A stretch of 18,696 nucleotides of DNA, from positions 1 through 18,696 of the forward strand of contig CAKOKF010000015.1 in NCBI GenBank assembly GCA_934090775.1, written 5' to 3'. A program made the position numbers and the translations under genes. Below the pieces are notes generated by a model. The model made no database searches. It was not told the origin of the DNA and was given only the letters and a program-made list of their open reading frames with translations. This DNA is from an uncultured Bacilli bacterium. GTDB taxonomy: Bacteria > Bacillota_I > Bacilli_A > RF39 > UBA660. Of this stretch, positions 7,621-13,559 are shown piece after piece (the stretch's first letter is position 1; the number at the start of each line of letters is the position of its first letter).

Positions 7621-8466
7621 TTAATTTTTGATGCTTTTTTCTTCAGTTGTCTTAACTTTTTTGGCACCTCTTATTCTATCATAGAAATTACAATGGCGAC
7701 ATAATTCTTCACATTTTTTATTATTCAAAAAATTTTTTTGCATCTTTCTCGCCCGTTCTTGCTGAAGAATTATATCTAAATCGTTTGTTAAAATGTTACC
7801 TAAAGTAAGCGATCCATTATAGTCTAAACAACAAGGAACGATATCACCATTTACTAAGATACCAATATGATTACGAAGTCCCATGCAAGAACCAACTGAT
7901 GTATAATATTCATTATTTAAATCGGGCCAAATAAATGGAATTTCTTTATCCACATAAATGCCATCATCTATTTTATTATTCCCATTTAGAGATTTTTTAT
8001 AATAATTTTCTAATTTGGCAAGTATTTTTTGGGAACTAGCTTGTTCATTCCATAGACGATAAATAATAATTGTTCCGAAGCTATGTAACTTATCTACTGC
8101 ATGAAAGATATTTTGTAAATAATTATCAATATCGGCATCATTTTTTATAGCTTGCAAAGAGATATTTAGTTGATTTATATGATGATTATTTTCTATTTTG
8201 GTAATTAGATATCCATTGGTTGTAATATTTATTTTAAATTCTTGGGCTGCTAAATTGATAAATTCGTTTATGCGACTATGTAAAAGTGGTTCTCCCATTA
8301 GATGGAAATACAAATAATCAGTATAGTCTTTTAGTTTCGGCAGTATTTTTTTAAATGTTTCTAATGACATTTCTTGTTTATGGCGACTTGTGCCAGGACA
8401 AAATTGGCACTTTAAATTGCATACATTGGTTATTTCTAGATAAATTTTTTTAAATTGTTTTGACAC
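7621..8466 (-). CDS. Radical SAM/SPASM domain protein, substrate unknown
   Basis: The 281-residue product has the radical SAM cluster CNLKCQFC (Cys16, Cys20, Cys23), which binds the 4Fe-4S cluster that cleaves S-adenosylmethionine, followed by FHLMGEPLLH and NITTNGYLI on the barrel. The C-terminal third carries a SPASM-like cysteine set: SCMG, VPCCLDYNG, then CEELCRHC. This domain plan matches a widespread group of stand-alone Bacillota proteins with no assigned substrate. The start is GTG at 8464-8466, chosen because a perfect AGGAGGT lies seven bases upstream. It precedes uvrA by 70 bases. A 49-codon reading frame ends 88 bases upstream, but it looks like the tail of another gene rather than a peptide substrate. 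The domain call is firm; the function is unknown. Confidence 0.85.
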   Translation of the reverse strand: MSKQFKKIYLEITNVCNLKCQFCPGTSRHKQEMSLETFKKILPKLKDYTDYLYFHLMGEPLLHSRINEFINLAAQEFKINITTNGYLITKIENNHHINQLNISLQAIKNDADIDNYLQNIFHAVDKLHSFGTIIIYRLWNEQASSQKILAKLENYYKKSLNGNNKIDDGIYVDKEIPFIWPDLNNEYYTSVGSCMGLRNHIGILVNGDIVPCCLDYNGSLTLGNILTNDLDIILQQERARKMQKNFLNNKKCEELCRHCNFYDRIRGAKKVKTTEEKSIKN

Positions 8467-8473
8467 AGTTAAG

Positions 8474-8480
8474 ACCTCCT
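8474..8480 (-). promoter_or_regulatory. Ribosome binding site fixing the GTG start of the radical SAM gene
   Basis: AGGAGGT on the minus strand, seven bases before a GTG codon. It is among the strongest Shine-Dalgarno sequences in the window and justifies the non-ATG start. Confidence 0.85.
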
Positions 8481-8554
8481 GGCTTTTATAATTTAGCTAA
8501 GTATTTAATATTAATTTAAGCATGTATTATGTTTTAATTTCAGTAAGAATATTG

Positions 8555-8704
8555 TTAATCAATCAAGAAAATTTTTTTAGATGTCTCTTTTGCTTCTAAT
8601 TGGGGTTTATTTTCTAATAAGTAATTATTTAAAATAGTAATCAACTTATTATTTACTCTATGAACACTTTTTATATCGATAGAACTGTAGGTTGTTTTTG
8701 ACAT
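8555..8704 (-). CDS. 49-codon frame: probable frameshifted C-terminus of the upstream gene, or a small overlapping gene
   Basis: This minus-strand frame (ATG at 8702-8704, stop at 8555-8557) starts MSKTTYSSIDIKSVHRVNN and ends KKIFLID. It overlaps the end of the 8671-9195 gene by 34 bases, one frame over. The composition (Lys, Asn, Leu, Ile; helix-forming) looks coding and like its neighbour. One extra A in the five-A run at 8695-8699 would fuse the two frames into a single protein reading ECQKTTYSSIDIKS across the joint, which is more natural than the current end QKQPTVLSI. A separate small protein started by coupling (weak GGA upstream of the ATG) is the alternative. There are no cysteines and no known motif. 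Confidence 0.4.
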   Translation of the reverse strand: MSKTTYSSIDIKSVHRVNNKLITILNNYLLENKPQLEAKETSKKIFLID

Positions 8705-9195
8705 TCTATTTCCAAAGCCGCTATATAATTTGTAAAAATATTAATAAGATTTGATAAATTGTCATTAGAAGCATCAGTAATTCTTCCTAAGAGCTTTTCA
8801 CAACTAGCTAAAGTGCTAAGATCATTTTTTATAAATTTAAAATTATTACGACTTAACAGTATAAAAAGTTTAACTAAAGTAAGTCGGTTACCACGACTTA
8901 CGTAGTATTTATAAACTTGCAATGGGTTTATATATTGGTCAGTAACGGTTCCCAATATTACTTTTTTCATTTCGTGATGATAAATTAATAGGTCAGTAAA
9001 TGGATTCATCTTAATATAAGTATCTTCTAGAGCTTCTTCAAATGTTATTATTTCTTCTTTATTTTTCTTTGTTAAAGTGCTGGGATCTCTTTTAGAAAGA
9101 TAGTTATCCCGATCGACCAGTTTCATTATTTTTGTTATATATGAATAACGTTTTACCTTAGCATTATATGAGATTTTTTTATTTATAATTAGCAA
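8671..9195 (-). CDS. Hypothetical protein, probably frameshifted near its 3' end
   Basis: I do not recognise this 174-residue protein. It is lysine- and asparagine-rich, without a signal peptide, membrane span or cysteine motif, and looks mostly helical (LIYHHEMKKVILGTV, PLQVYKYYVSRGNRLTLVKLFILLS, DNLSNLINIFTNYIAALEIE). The start is uncertain: the only early start codon in frame is TTG at 9193-9195, with a poor Shine-Dalgarno. The frame is open further upstream (LTSKEKES) to a TAA at 9220-9222, two codons after an ATG that is better placed for the promoter at 9252-9260. The last residues (QPTVLSI) look out of frame; the coding signal continues in the 8555-8704 frame. It diverges from the XRE/ImmA pair. 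It may be a decaying gene or contain sequence errors. Confidence 0.55.
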   Translation of the reverse strand: MLIINKKISYNAKVKRYSYITKIMKLVDRDNYLSKRDPSTLTKKNKEEIITFEEALEDTYIKMNPFTDLLIYHHEMKKVILGTVTDQYINPLQVYKYYVSRGNRLTLVKLFILLSRNNFKFIKNDLSTLASCEKLLGRITDASNDNLSNLINIFTNYIAALEIECQKQPTVLSI

Positions 9196-9251
9196 TGATT
9201 CTTTTTCTTTGGAGGTTAATTAAAACATAATATCACTCACTTCAGGTCGTT

Positions 9252-9260
9252 ATTTTATCA
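9252..9260 (-). promoter_or_regulatory. Extended -10 promoter for the minus-strand hypothetical gene
   Basis: TGATAAAAT on the minus strand: the extended-10 TG plus TAAAAT (9252-9257), with a poor -35. Transcription would start near 9245, and GTGAGTGAT (9232-9240) could act as a ribosome binding site for the ATG at 9226-9228, whose frame ends after two codons. Confidence 0.45.
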
Positions 9261-9475
9261 TAATTTTTGGGAATTGAAGAAAATTTTTTCTATTTTCTTA
9301 TTAAATAAAATTCTAAATGTACTACACTACTATATAAATAATGAAAATAACTATTATGACTTATTATGTTCTATAGTTAGTAAAATACTCTTATTTTTAG
9401 TCTTTAGCAAGATTTATTTTAAATTTGTAATAATATCGATAAAAGTTTTTACTAAATATAATAGATGGAGATGAG

Positions 9476-9507
9476 TTTACAATTAATGTTGTTTATATTA
9501 TAATATA
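9476..9507 (+). promoter_or_regulatory. Promoter of the XRE-ImmA operon with overlapping palindrome
   Basis: TTTACA at 9476-9481, exactly 17 bases, then a perfect TATAAT at 9499-9504: the best promoter in the window. A perfect 14-bp palindrome, TATATTATAATATA (9494-9507), covers the -10 element and is a candidate operator for the XRE repressor encoded just downstream. It is entirely A/T, so chance cannot be excluded. Confidence 0.7.
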
Positions 9508-9529
9508 GATAGAAATGGTAGGATAATTT

Positions 9530-9865
9530 ATGAATAATATTAAAAAAATAAGAATTAAAAGAAATATAACTCAAGTTGATTTAGCAAAAGTTATAAATGT
9601 AAAACAGGAAACTATAAGTGCTTATGAATCAGGCAAAGCTCAGCCTAGTTGTGAGGCTTTGATAAAAATTGCTGATTATTTGAATACTTCTTGTGATTAT
9701 TTACTTGGACGTATTGAAGATGACTCTCCTTTAACAGGATATAATATTAAAAGTATGAATCCAAAGACATATAAGATGATTAATAATTTTCTAATGTTAA
9801 AGGATAGAGAAAAAGATGAATGTTTATGGTATAGTGAGGCAATTAGAAAGAGAGATTTAAACTAA
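9530..9865 (+). CDS. XRE-family helix-turn-helix transcriptional regulator (ImmR-like)
   Basis: The 111-residue product has an N-terminal HTH_3/Cro-C1 domain at about residues 5-60: IKKIRIKRNITQVDLAKVIN, then VKQETISAYESGKAQPSCEALIKIADYL, then LNTSCDYLLGR, which is the textbook end of this fold. Such proteins bind operator DNA as dimers. The remaining 50 residues are a short helical tail. The ATG at 9530 follows TAGGA. The metallopeptidase gene begins two bases after the stop, so the two form an operon. In ICEBs1 of Bacillus the equivalent pair is ImmR, a repressor, and ImmA, the protease that cleaves it; a similar switch is inferred here. Autoregulation through the palindrome over the -10 is plausible. 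Confidence 0.9.
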   Translation: MNNIKKIRIKRNITQVDLAKVINVKQETISAYESGKAQPSCEALIKIADYLNTSCDYLLGRIEDDSPLTGYNIKSMNPKTYKMINNFLMLKDREKDECLWYSEAIRKRDLN

Positions 9866-9867
9866 AC

Positions 9868-11181
9868 ATGATTTTTAAATGTAAATCGTGTGGATATCCA
9901 AATACCGTCAATTCCGAATTTAGGTGCGAGGCCTGTCAAAAAGCAATTGATGAAATGTATTTTTATGATGTTGATACTTATTTGAAAGAATTAGAAAATA
10001 AATATCCTGAAAAATTAATGCCAGAACCAAGATTAGTTCGTATTTATTTTTCTGACTATAATAGTCCAATATACAAGGAATTTAAGGAAAAATATCAATT
10101 AGACAAAATTATTGATACTTTAAGATTAGGATTTTTTCATTATTTAGAGGATATGCTTAATACTGAAAAACATAAAAAGTTGTTCAGTACCTTACTCAAA
10201 TATGATGAAAGTTTACCTGATTATTTATATAGTCTTGATACTAACACACTTTATATTCTTTTAGATAAAGGAAGAAATTACTTAGATTATGACGCTTATA
10301 AAATATTATTACAAGGTTTTGCCAAAAAAGTTGGCAAAGATATTGGTGTAGATGAGGTAGTACCAATAATTGAAGAAAGAAAATGGGATGACGAAAATAA
10401 TAGAACTTTGGGCGCTAGTCATACTGAAAAAGTTTTTTATTTAAATGGAGATTATGTTTTCGATGTTTTTAATAAAAAAGAATCACCTTTAAATTTAATT
10501 TTTACTATTGCCCATGAACTATGTCATTGTTATATAAAAGACTGTTTACTTAACGGAAGAATTGACAAAGAATTAGCCCAAAATATGGAACACTGTATAG
10601 AAAAAGCTTGTCGAATTTTATGCAAAGACTATGATTATAATGGCATTTACAAAGATGATAATTATTCATTAAATTATGAAGAAAACACTGCTAATCTTTT
10701 TGCATTTCGATATGTGAATAATATAATAAGAAGCTTAGAAAATATGATTAGTGAAAATGACAAAAATAGATATCTAAATACTGTATACATGGATACGATT
10801 GAAAGATATGGAGCAGTAAACGGTATACTCAATTCAAAGTTAGGAATACCTAAATTTATTGAAGATTTTGGTCTTTATGAAAGTGCCAACAAAGATGAAA
10901 GCGTTGAATTAAATGGTGAAAAATTTTTAAAAAATAATAGGGATATTGTATATACCCATGAACTATTAGATACAATGATTCAAGAAAATCCGGATATTTT
11001 AGAAGTTAAAATGTTTAAACTTTTAAATATTATTTATGTTAATGATAACGGCGTTGTTAGAAGAAAAACAGTTGAAGAATTACAAAGTGATTTAAATAAG
11101 ACTGATAATCCTTATCTAAAGCAATACTTAGCTGATCAAATAAAGGATTTAGAAGAGATAAAGTCAAGTTACAAGAAATAA
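9868..11181 (+). CDS. ImmA/IrrE-family zinc metallopeptidase with N-terminal zinc ribbon
   Basis: The 437-residue protein starts with a zinc ribbon: CKSC (Cys5, Cys8) and CEAC (Cys20, Cys23). The catalytic region carries AHELCHCY, an HExxH motif with His216, Glu217 and His220, and the later EENTANLFAF, whose Glu272-x2-Ala-Asn pattern fits the third zinc ligand of ImmA/IrrE (COG2856, DUF955) proteins. The interval between the two motifs (about 50 residues) seems longer than in short ImmA proteins. The C-terminal 100 residues (ending DQIKDLEEIKSSYKK) are of unknown role. Family members cleave a cognate XRE repressor after DNA damage or mobile-element signals; the XRE gene sits two bases upstream. 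At 437 residues it is much longer than ICEBs1 ImmA. The ATG has no strong Shine-Dalgarno, so coupling to the XRE gene is likely. Confidence 0.85.
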   Translation: MIFKCKSCGYPNTVNSEFRCEACQKAIDEMYFYDVDTYLKELENKYPEKLMPEPRLVRIYFSDYNSPIYKEFKEKYQLDKIIDTLRLGFFHYLEDMLNTEKHKKLFSTLLKYDESLPDYLYSLDTNTLYILLDKGRNYLDYDAYKILLQGFAKKVGKDIGVDEVVPIIEERKWDDENNRTLGASHTEKVFYLNGDYVFDVFNKKESPLNLIFTIAHELCHCYIKDCLLNGRIDKELAQNMEHCIEKACRILCKDYDYNGIYKDDNYSLNYEENTANLFAFRYVNNIIRSLENMISENDKNRYLNTVYMDTIERYGAVNGILNSKLGIPKFIEDFGLYESANKDESVELNGEKFLKNNRDIVYTHELLDTMIQENPDILEVKMFKLLNIIYVNDNGVVRRKTVEELQSDLNKTDNPYLKQYLADQIKDLEEIKSSYKK

Positions 11182-11190
11182 TAAATATAT

Positions 11191-11226
11191 TCAAAGATAG
11201 AAAAAAATCTATCTTTTTTGATAGAT
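11191..11226. terminator. Overlapping bidirectional terminators sharing a central arm
   Basis: Three arms are visible: AAAGATAG (11193-11200), CTATC (11209-11213, inside longer repeats) and GATAGAT (11220-11226). On the plus strand AAAGATAG pairs with CTATCTTT (11209-11216) and runs into T's through 11219, ending the ImmA transcript. On the minus strand ATCTATC (from 11226-11220) pairs with GATAGAT (from 11213-11207) and runs into seven T's (11207-11201), ending tspO. The two hairpins exclude each other but serve opposite transcripts. Confidence 0.75.
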
Positions 11227-11249
11227 AAAATTATTAAATGGCGGAGTAA

Positions 11250-11759
11250 TTAATTAAGTATTACAATTGAAATATTTAAAATTCCAGCAATTATTAACCA
11301 CAGTAGATAAGGTATTTGTAAGTAAGCGGCCAAAGGTTTTAACTTATAGAATTTTATTATCATGACAATTACTAGAGCAACAAGAAGTAAAAGCCATAAA
11401 AAAGCAAAGAAAAGCCAACCTAGACGAAAGAAGAATAACGACCATAAAGTATTTACTAACAATTGAATCAAATAAAAGAAGCAAGCTCTTTTTTTAAACT
11501 TTTGATCGGTTTTATTACAGCAAATAAGATATGACGATACGCCCATTAAAACATAAAGAATCGTCCAAACAATTGGAAAGACTATAGGTGGTGGGGCAAA
11601 AAAGGGTTTCTTTAAAGTTTTAAAAGAAGTCATATTACCACCAAGTAAGGAGCCAAGAAAACCAGCTGCTAAAGCAAAACCTATAAACAAAATTAACATT
11701 TTATAGTTTACTTTTTCTTGATTTAAGGTATTTTTTAAGTTTTTTTTACTATTTCCCAT
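11250..11759 (-). CDS. tspO: TspO/MBR family tryptophan-rich sensory protein
   Basis: A five-helix integral membrane protein related to bacterial TspO and the mitochondrial translocator protein. Homologues bind porphyrins and affect oxidative-stress or tetrapyrrole-linked regulation; the role here is unknown. The 169-residue product has a 19-residue basic N-terminal tail, then five hydrophobic spans. Family motifs are FFAPPPIVFPIVWTILYVLM, SSYLI, QLLVNTLWSLFFFRLGW and AAYLQIPYLLWLIIAGILN; the last usually ends in NW but here reads NIS. The ATG at 11757-11759 follows a GGTGAT site. It converges on the ImmA gene and shares the terminator region with it. Whether it works with any neighbour is not shown by the sequence. 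Confidence 0.9.
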   Translation of the reverse strand: MGNSKKNLKNTLNQEKVNYKMLILFIGFALAAGFLGSLLGGNMTSFKTLKKPFFAPPPIVFPIVWTILYVLMGVSSYLICCNKTDQKFKKRACFFYLIQLLVNTLWSLFFFRLGWLFFAFLWLLLLVALVIVMIIKFYKLKPLAAYLQIPYLLWLIIAGILNISIVILN

Positions 11760-11823
11760 ACTATCACCATTATTAGTATATACAAAAAGGAAAATTTTAT
11801 TTATAATAATCGCTGGTGGTTTT

Positions 11824-12314
11824 ATGGAGACAACAATTTTTTAGAAATTGAAGGAGTTTTAACTAACTATAATAGTATGAAGAACAGTAGTTCAAAAGAC
11901 ATTTATAAACAATTTGGTATTGATACAAATGCTTTATTTTTACTAAAGAGATTAGTAAATGCTACAAACGGGAGAATTGTTTTTAGTTCATCTCTTCGTT
12001 TTGAAGATGATTTTAAGCAGTTAGAAGTGGCATTAAGAAGAATGGGATTTATAATCATGGGTGAAACTGAATTTAGTGATTATAATAAACCATTAGAAAT
12101 TATGAACTATATTTCAAAACATAATATTTCTAATTATCTAATATTGGATAGTGAAGATTTAGAGCTTTATCTAGAGGGTTATGACCATTTTATTCAAACT
12201 CCTGTCGATGATGGTATCCAAGAATATTTAGTTGATGATGCTATTGGAATGGTTAAAAACAACCAAAAAAAGAAAAAATTAACTCGCAAAAGAGTTAATG
12301 TTAGAAGTAAATAA
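11824..12314 (+). CDS. HAD-like protein resembling HAD_SAK_2, with an apparent -1 frameshift at its 5' end
   Basis: An unbroken frame runs from ATG 11877 to 12314 (145 codons), but homology-like sequence starts earlier. ATG 11824 has a GGTGG site and reads METTIF, then hits TAG; one extra T in the six-T run (11837-11842), or a -1 slip at TTT, continues it as LEIEGVLTNYNSMKNSS. The joined product has HAD-like blocks in order: FLEIEGVL (motif I), GRIVFSSSLR (motif II), GETEFSDYNKPLEIMNYI (motif III region) and NYLILDSEDLELYL with FIQTPVDDGI (motif IV region). This resembles the HAD domain of Swiss-army-knife RNA repair proteins. The two motif I aspartates are glutamates, so phosphatase activity is doubtful. 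The tail (KKKKLTRKRVNVRSK) is strongly basic, perhaps for nucleic-acid binding. The family assignment is from memory of motifs and is tentative. Confidence 0.55.
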
Positions 12315-12318
12315 ATTT

Positions 12319-13092
12319 TTATTTAAAATTTTTGTTATTGTTTTTAACCTTTCGTTCCTGGATATGATAAATTATTTTTAAAGATAATTTAGTTGGTAGG
12401 AAGCGGTTAAAGAATAATCCCAAACGGACGCTCAAACCTGGTACTATTATAAGTTTGTTTTGTAAAGTCTTATCGATGGCATATTTTGCTACTTGATAAG
12501 ATTTTTTTTCTTCAATATTAAATTTACCACCTGCCACTTTATTAAACTCGGTTGCAACAGGTCCAGGGCATAGGCAAGATATTTTAACATGACTTTTTTG
12601 ATGTCTTAATTCTTCATAAATTGCTAGTGTGAATTTTAAAACATAATTTTTAGTAGCATAATAAGTATTTAAACGTGGTCCAGCTAGAAAACCAGCCGAA
12701 GAGGCAACATTTAATATCTGACCTTTATCTTTTTGATAAAAATCTTGTAAAAATAATTTTGTTAATATATGAACGGCCTTTACATTTAAATTTATCATTT
12801 CTAATTCACGGTCAAGGCTCGTTTCAGTAGTTAATCCAAACAAACCAAAGCCAGCATTGTTAATTAATAAGTCAATGTTTTCATTTTTGGTCATTTCATA
12901 GAGTTTGTAACAATTTTCCTCTATACCTAAATCTAAGTTTATAATTTTAACATCAGTTTTTAATGTTTTTTGTAATTCTTTTAGTCTTTCTTCTCGACGA
13001 GCAACCACTATTAAGTCCCAGCCTAAGCTTGATAAGTATTTTGCCATATCGCGGCCAAGGCCACTTGAGGCACCAGTTATAAGTGCTTTCAT
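12319..13092 (-). CDS. Short-chain dehydrogenase/reductase (SDR) oxidoreductase
   Basis: A classical SDR of 257 residues acting with NAD(P)H; the substrate cannot be read from sequence. It has the cofactor motif TGASSGLG (residues 6-13), VVARREERLKEL with basic residues after strand 2 that favour NADP, NNAG (77-80), the catalytic serine in NVASSAG (around 130), and YYATK giving Tyr143 and Lys147. CPGPVATEF follows at about 174. The C-terminus is basic (IQERKVKNNNKNFK). It resembles the DltE/YqjQ type of general SDRs. The ATG follows TAGGTAA, and a small TAGAC/GTCTA hairpin lies just before that site. It converges on the HAD-like gene with four bases between stops and no strong terminator, and diverges from the DUF1294 gene. 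Confidence 0.88.
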   Translation of the reverse strand: MKALITGASSGLGRDMAKYLSSLGWDLIVVARREERLKELQKTLKTDVKIINLDLGIEENCYKLYEMTKNENIDLLINNAGFGLFGLTTETSLDRELEMINLNVKAVHILTKLFLQDFYQKDKGQILNVASSAGFLAGPRLNTYYATKNYVLKFTLAIYEELRHQKSHVKISCLCPGPVATEFNKVAGGKFNIEEKKSYQVAKYAIDKTLQNKLIIVPGLSVRLGLFFNRFLPTKLSLKIIYHIQERKVKNNNKNFK

Positions 13093-13170
13093 AATAATTA
13101 CCTAGACAAAAGTCTATCCTTTCTTCATTATAGTTATACTATTATTTTACCATATTTTCTTATTTTAATT

Positions 13171-13188
13171 TATAATTATTATAGGTGA
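13171..13188 (+). promoter_or_regulatory. -10 element and ribosome binding site of the DUF1294 gene
   Basis: TATAAT at 13171-13176 and AGGTGA at 13183-13188, eight bases before the ATG at 13196. The short interval means a very short leader, and no clear -35 is present at 17 bases, so the promoter call is tentative while the ribosome binding site is good. Confidence 0.35.
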
Positions 13189-13195
13189 AAAATTC

Positions 13196-13462
13196 ATGTA
13201 TTTAATAGGTTATTATATTTTTATCAATTTATTGAGTTTCTTTTTATTTGGTATTGATAAGTATTTAGCTATCAAACATAAATGGCGTTTAAGTGAAAAA
13301 TCTCTTTTATTTTCTTTAGTTTTGGGAGGAATCATTGGTGGGGCGATGGGAATGTTTATATGGCATCATAAAACTAAAAAATGGTATTTTAAACTTTGGT
13401 TAATTATTAGTATAGTTTTACATTTTATTATTTTATATAATTTAGGTTTTTTTAACTTTTAA
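13196..13462 (+). CDS. DUF1294 small membrane protein
   Basis: An 88-residue integral membrane protein of unknown function. It shows the DUF1294 pattern: FGIDKYLAIKHKWRLSEKSLL near residues 18-38, GGIIGGAMGMFIWHHKTKKWYF at about 44-65 (the family usually reads FRHKT where this has WHHKT), and hydrophobic segments at about 4-20, 36-56 and 66-84. The length is typical. It is transcribed divergently from the SDR gene and ends before a strong bidirectional terminator. No neighbour suggests a role. Confidence 0.88.
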   Translation: MYLIGYYIFINLLSFFLFGIDKYLAIKHKWRLSEKSLLFSLVLGGIIGGAMGMFIWHHKTKKWYFKLWLIISIVLHFIILYNLGFFNF

Positions 13463-13518
13463 AATATAAATCTTAGGTAACGCTATTACTAAGTAATAAA
13501 TTAGATCCCTTAAGATAG

Positions 13519-13552
13519 AAAAAGAAAGTCAAACAAAACTGACTTTCTTTTT
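13519..13552. terminator. Bidirectional rho-independent terminator
   Basis: A perfect 13-bp stem, AAAAAGAAAGTCA (13519-13531) with TGACTTTCTTTTT (13540-13552), and an 8-base loop. The A-run on one arm and T-run on the other make it work in both directions, between the convergent DUF1294 gene and the pyrophosphatase gene, whose stop is seven bases away. Confidence 0.9.
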
Positions 13553-13559
13553 AATCAAA

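Larger units (their letters stand above)
9196..9529. other. 334-base divergent intergenic region
   Basis: It separates the minus-strand hypothetical gene from the plus-strand XRE gene. It holds a minus-strand extended -10 promoter (9252-9260), a two-codon reading frame ATG TTT TAA (9228 down to 9220), and the XRE promoter with an overlapping palindrome (9476-9507). The middle (9275-9470) is AT-rich; its 66-codon TTG frame (9274-9474) was not accepted as a gene. Confidence 0.6.

Noticed and set aside
5426..7704. Antisense and alternative-frame ORFs inside uvrA (5426-5608, 5623-5892, 7411-7704).
   Set aside because: They lie wholly or mostly within strongly conserved UvrA coding sequence and have no ribosome binding sites or recognisable products.
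8555..8704. A RiPP-like precursor peptide for the downstream radical SAM/SPASM protein.
   Set aside because: The peptide has no cysteines or leader/core repeat pattern, overlaps and matches the upstream gene in character, and the SPASM protein resembles a widespread stand-alone group not tied to peptides.
9274..9474. A 66-codon plus-strand frame (TTG start, rich in Phe/Ile/Leu/Lys) before the XRE gene.
   Set aside because: Rare start codon, no real ribosome binding site, no promoter, and a composition that any AT-rich spacer gives; it stops before the XRE promoter.
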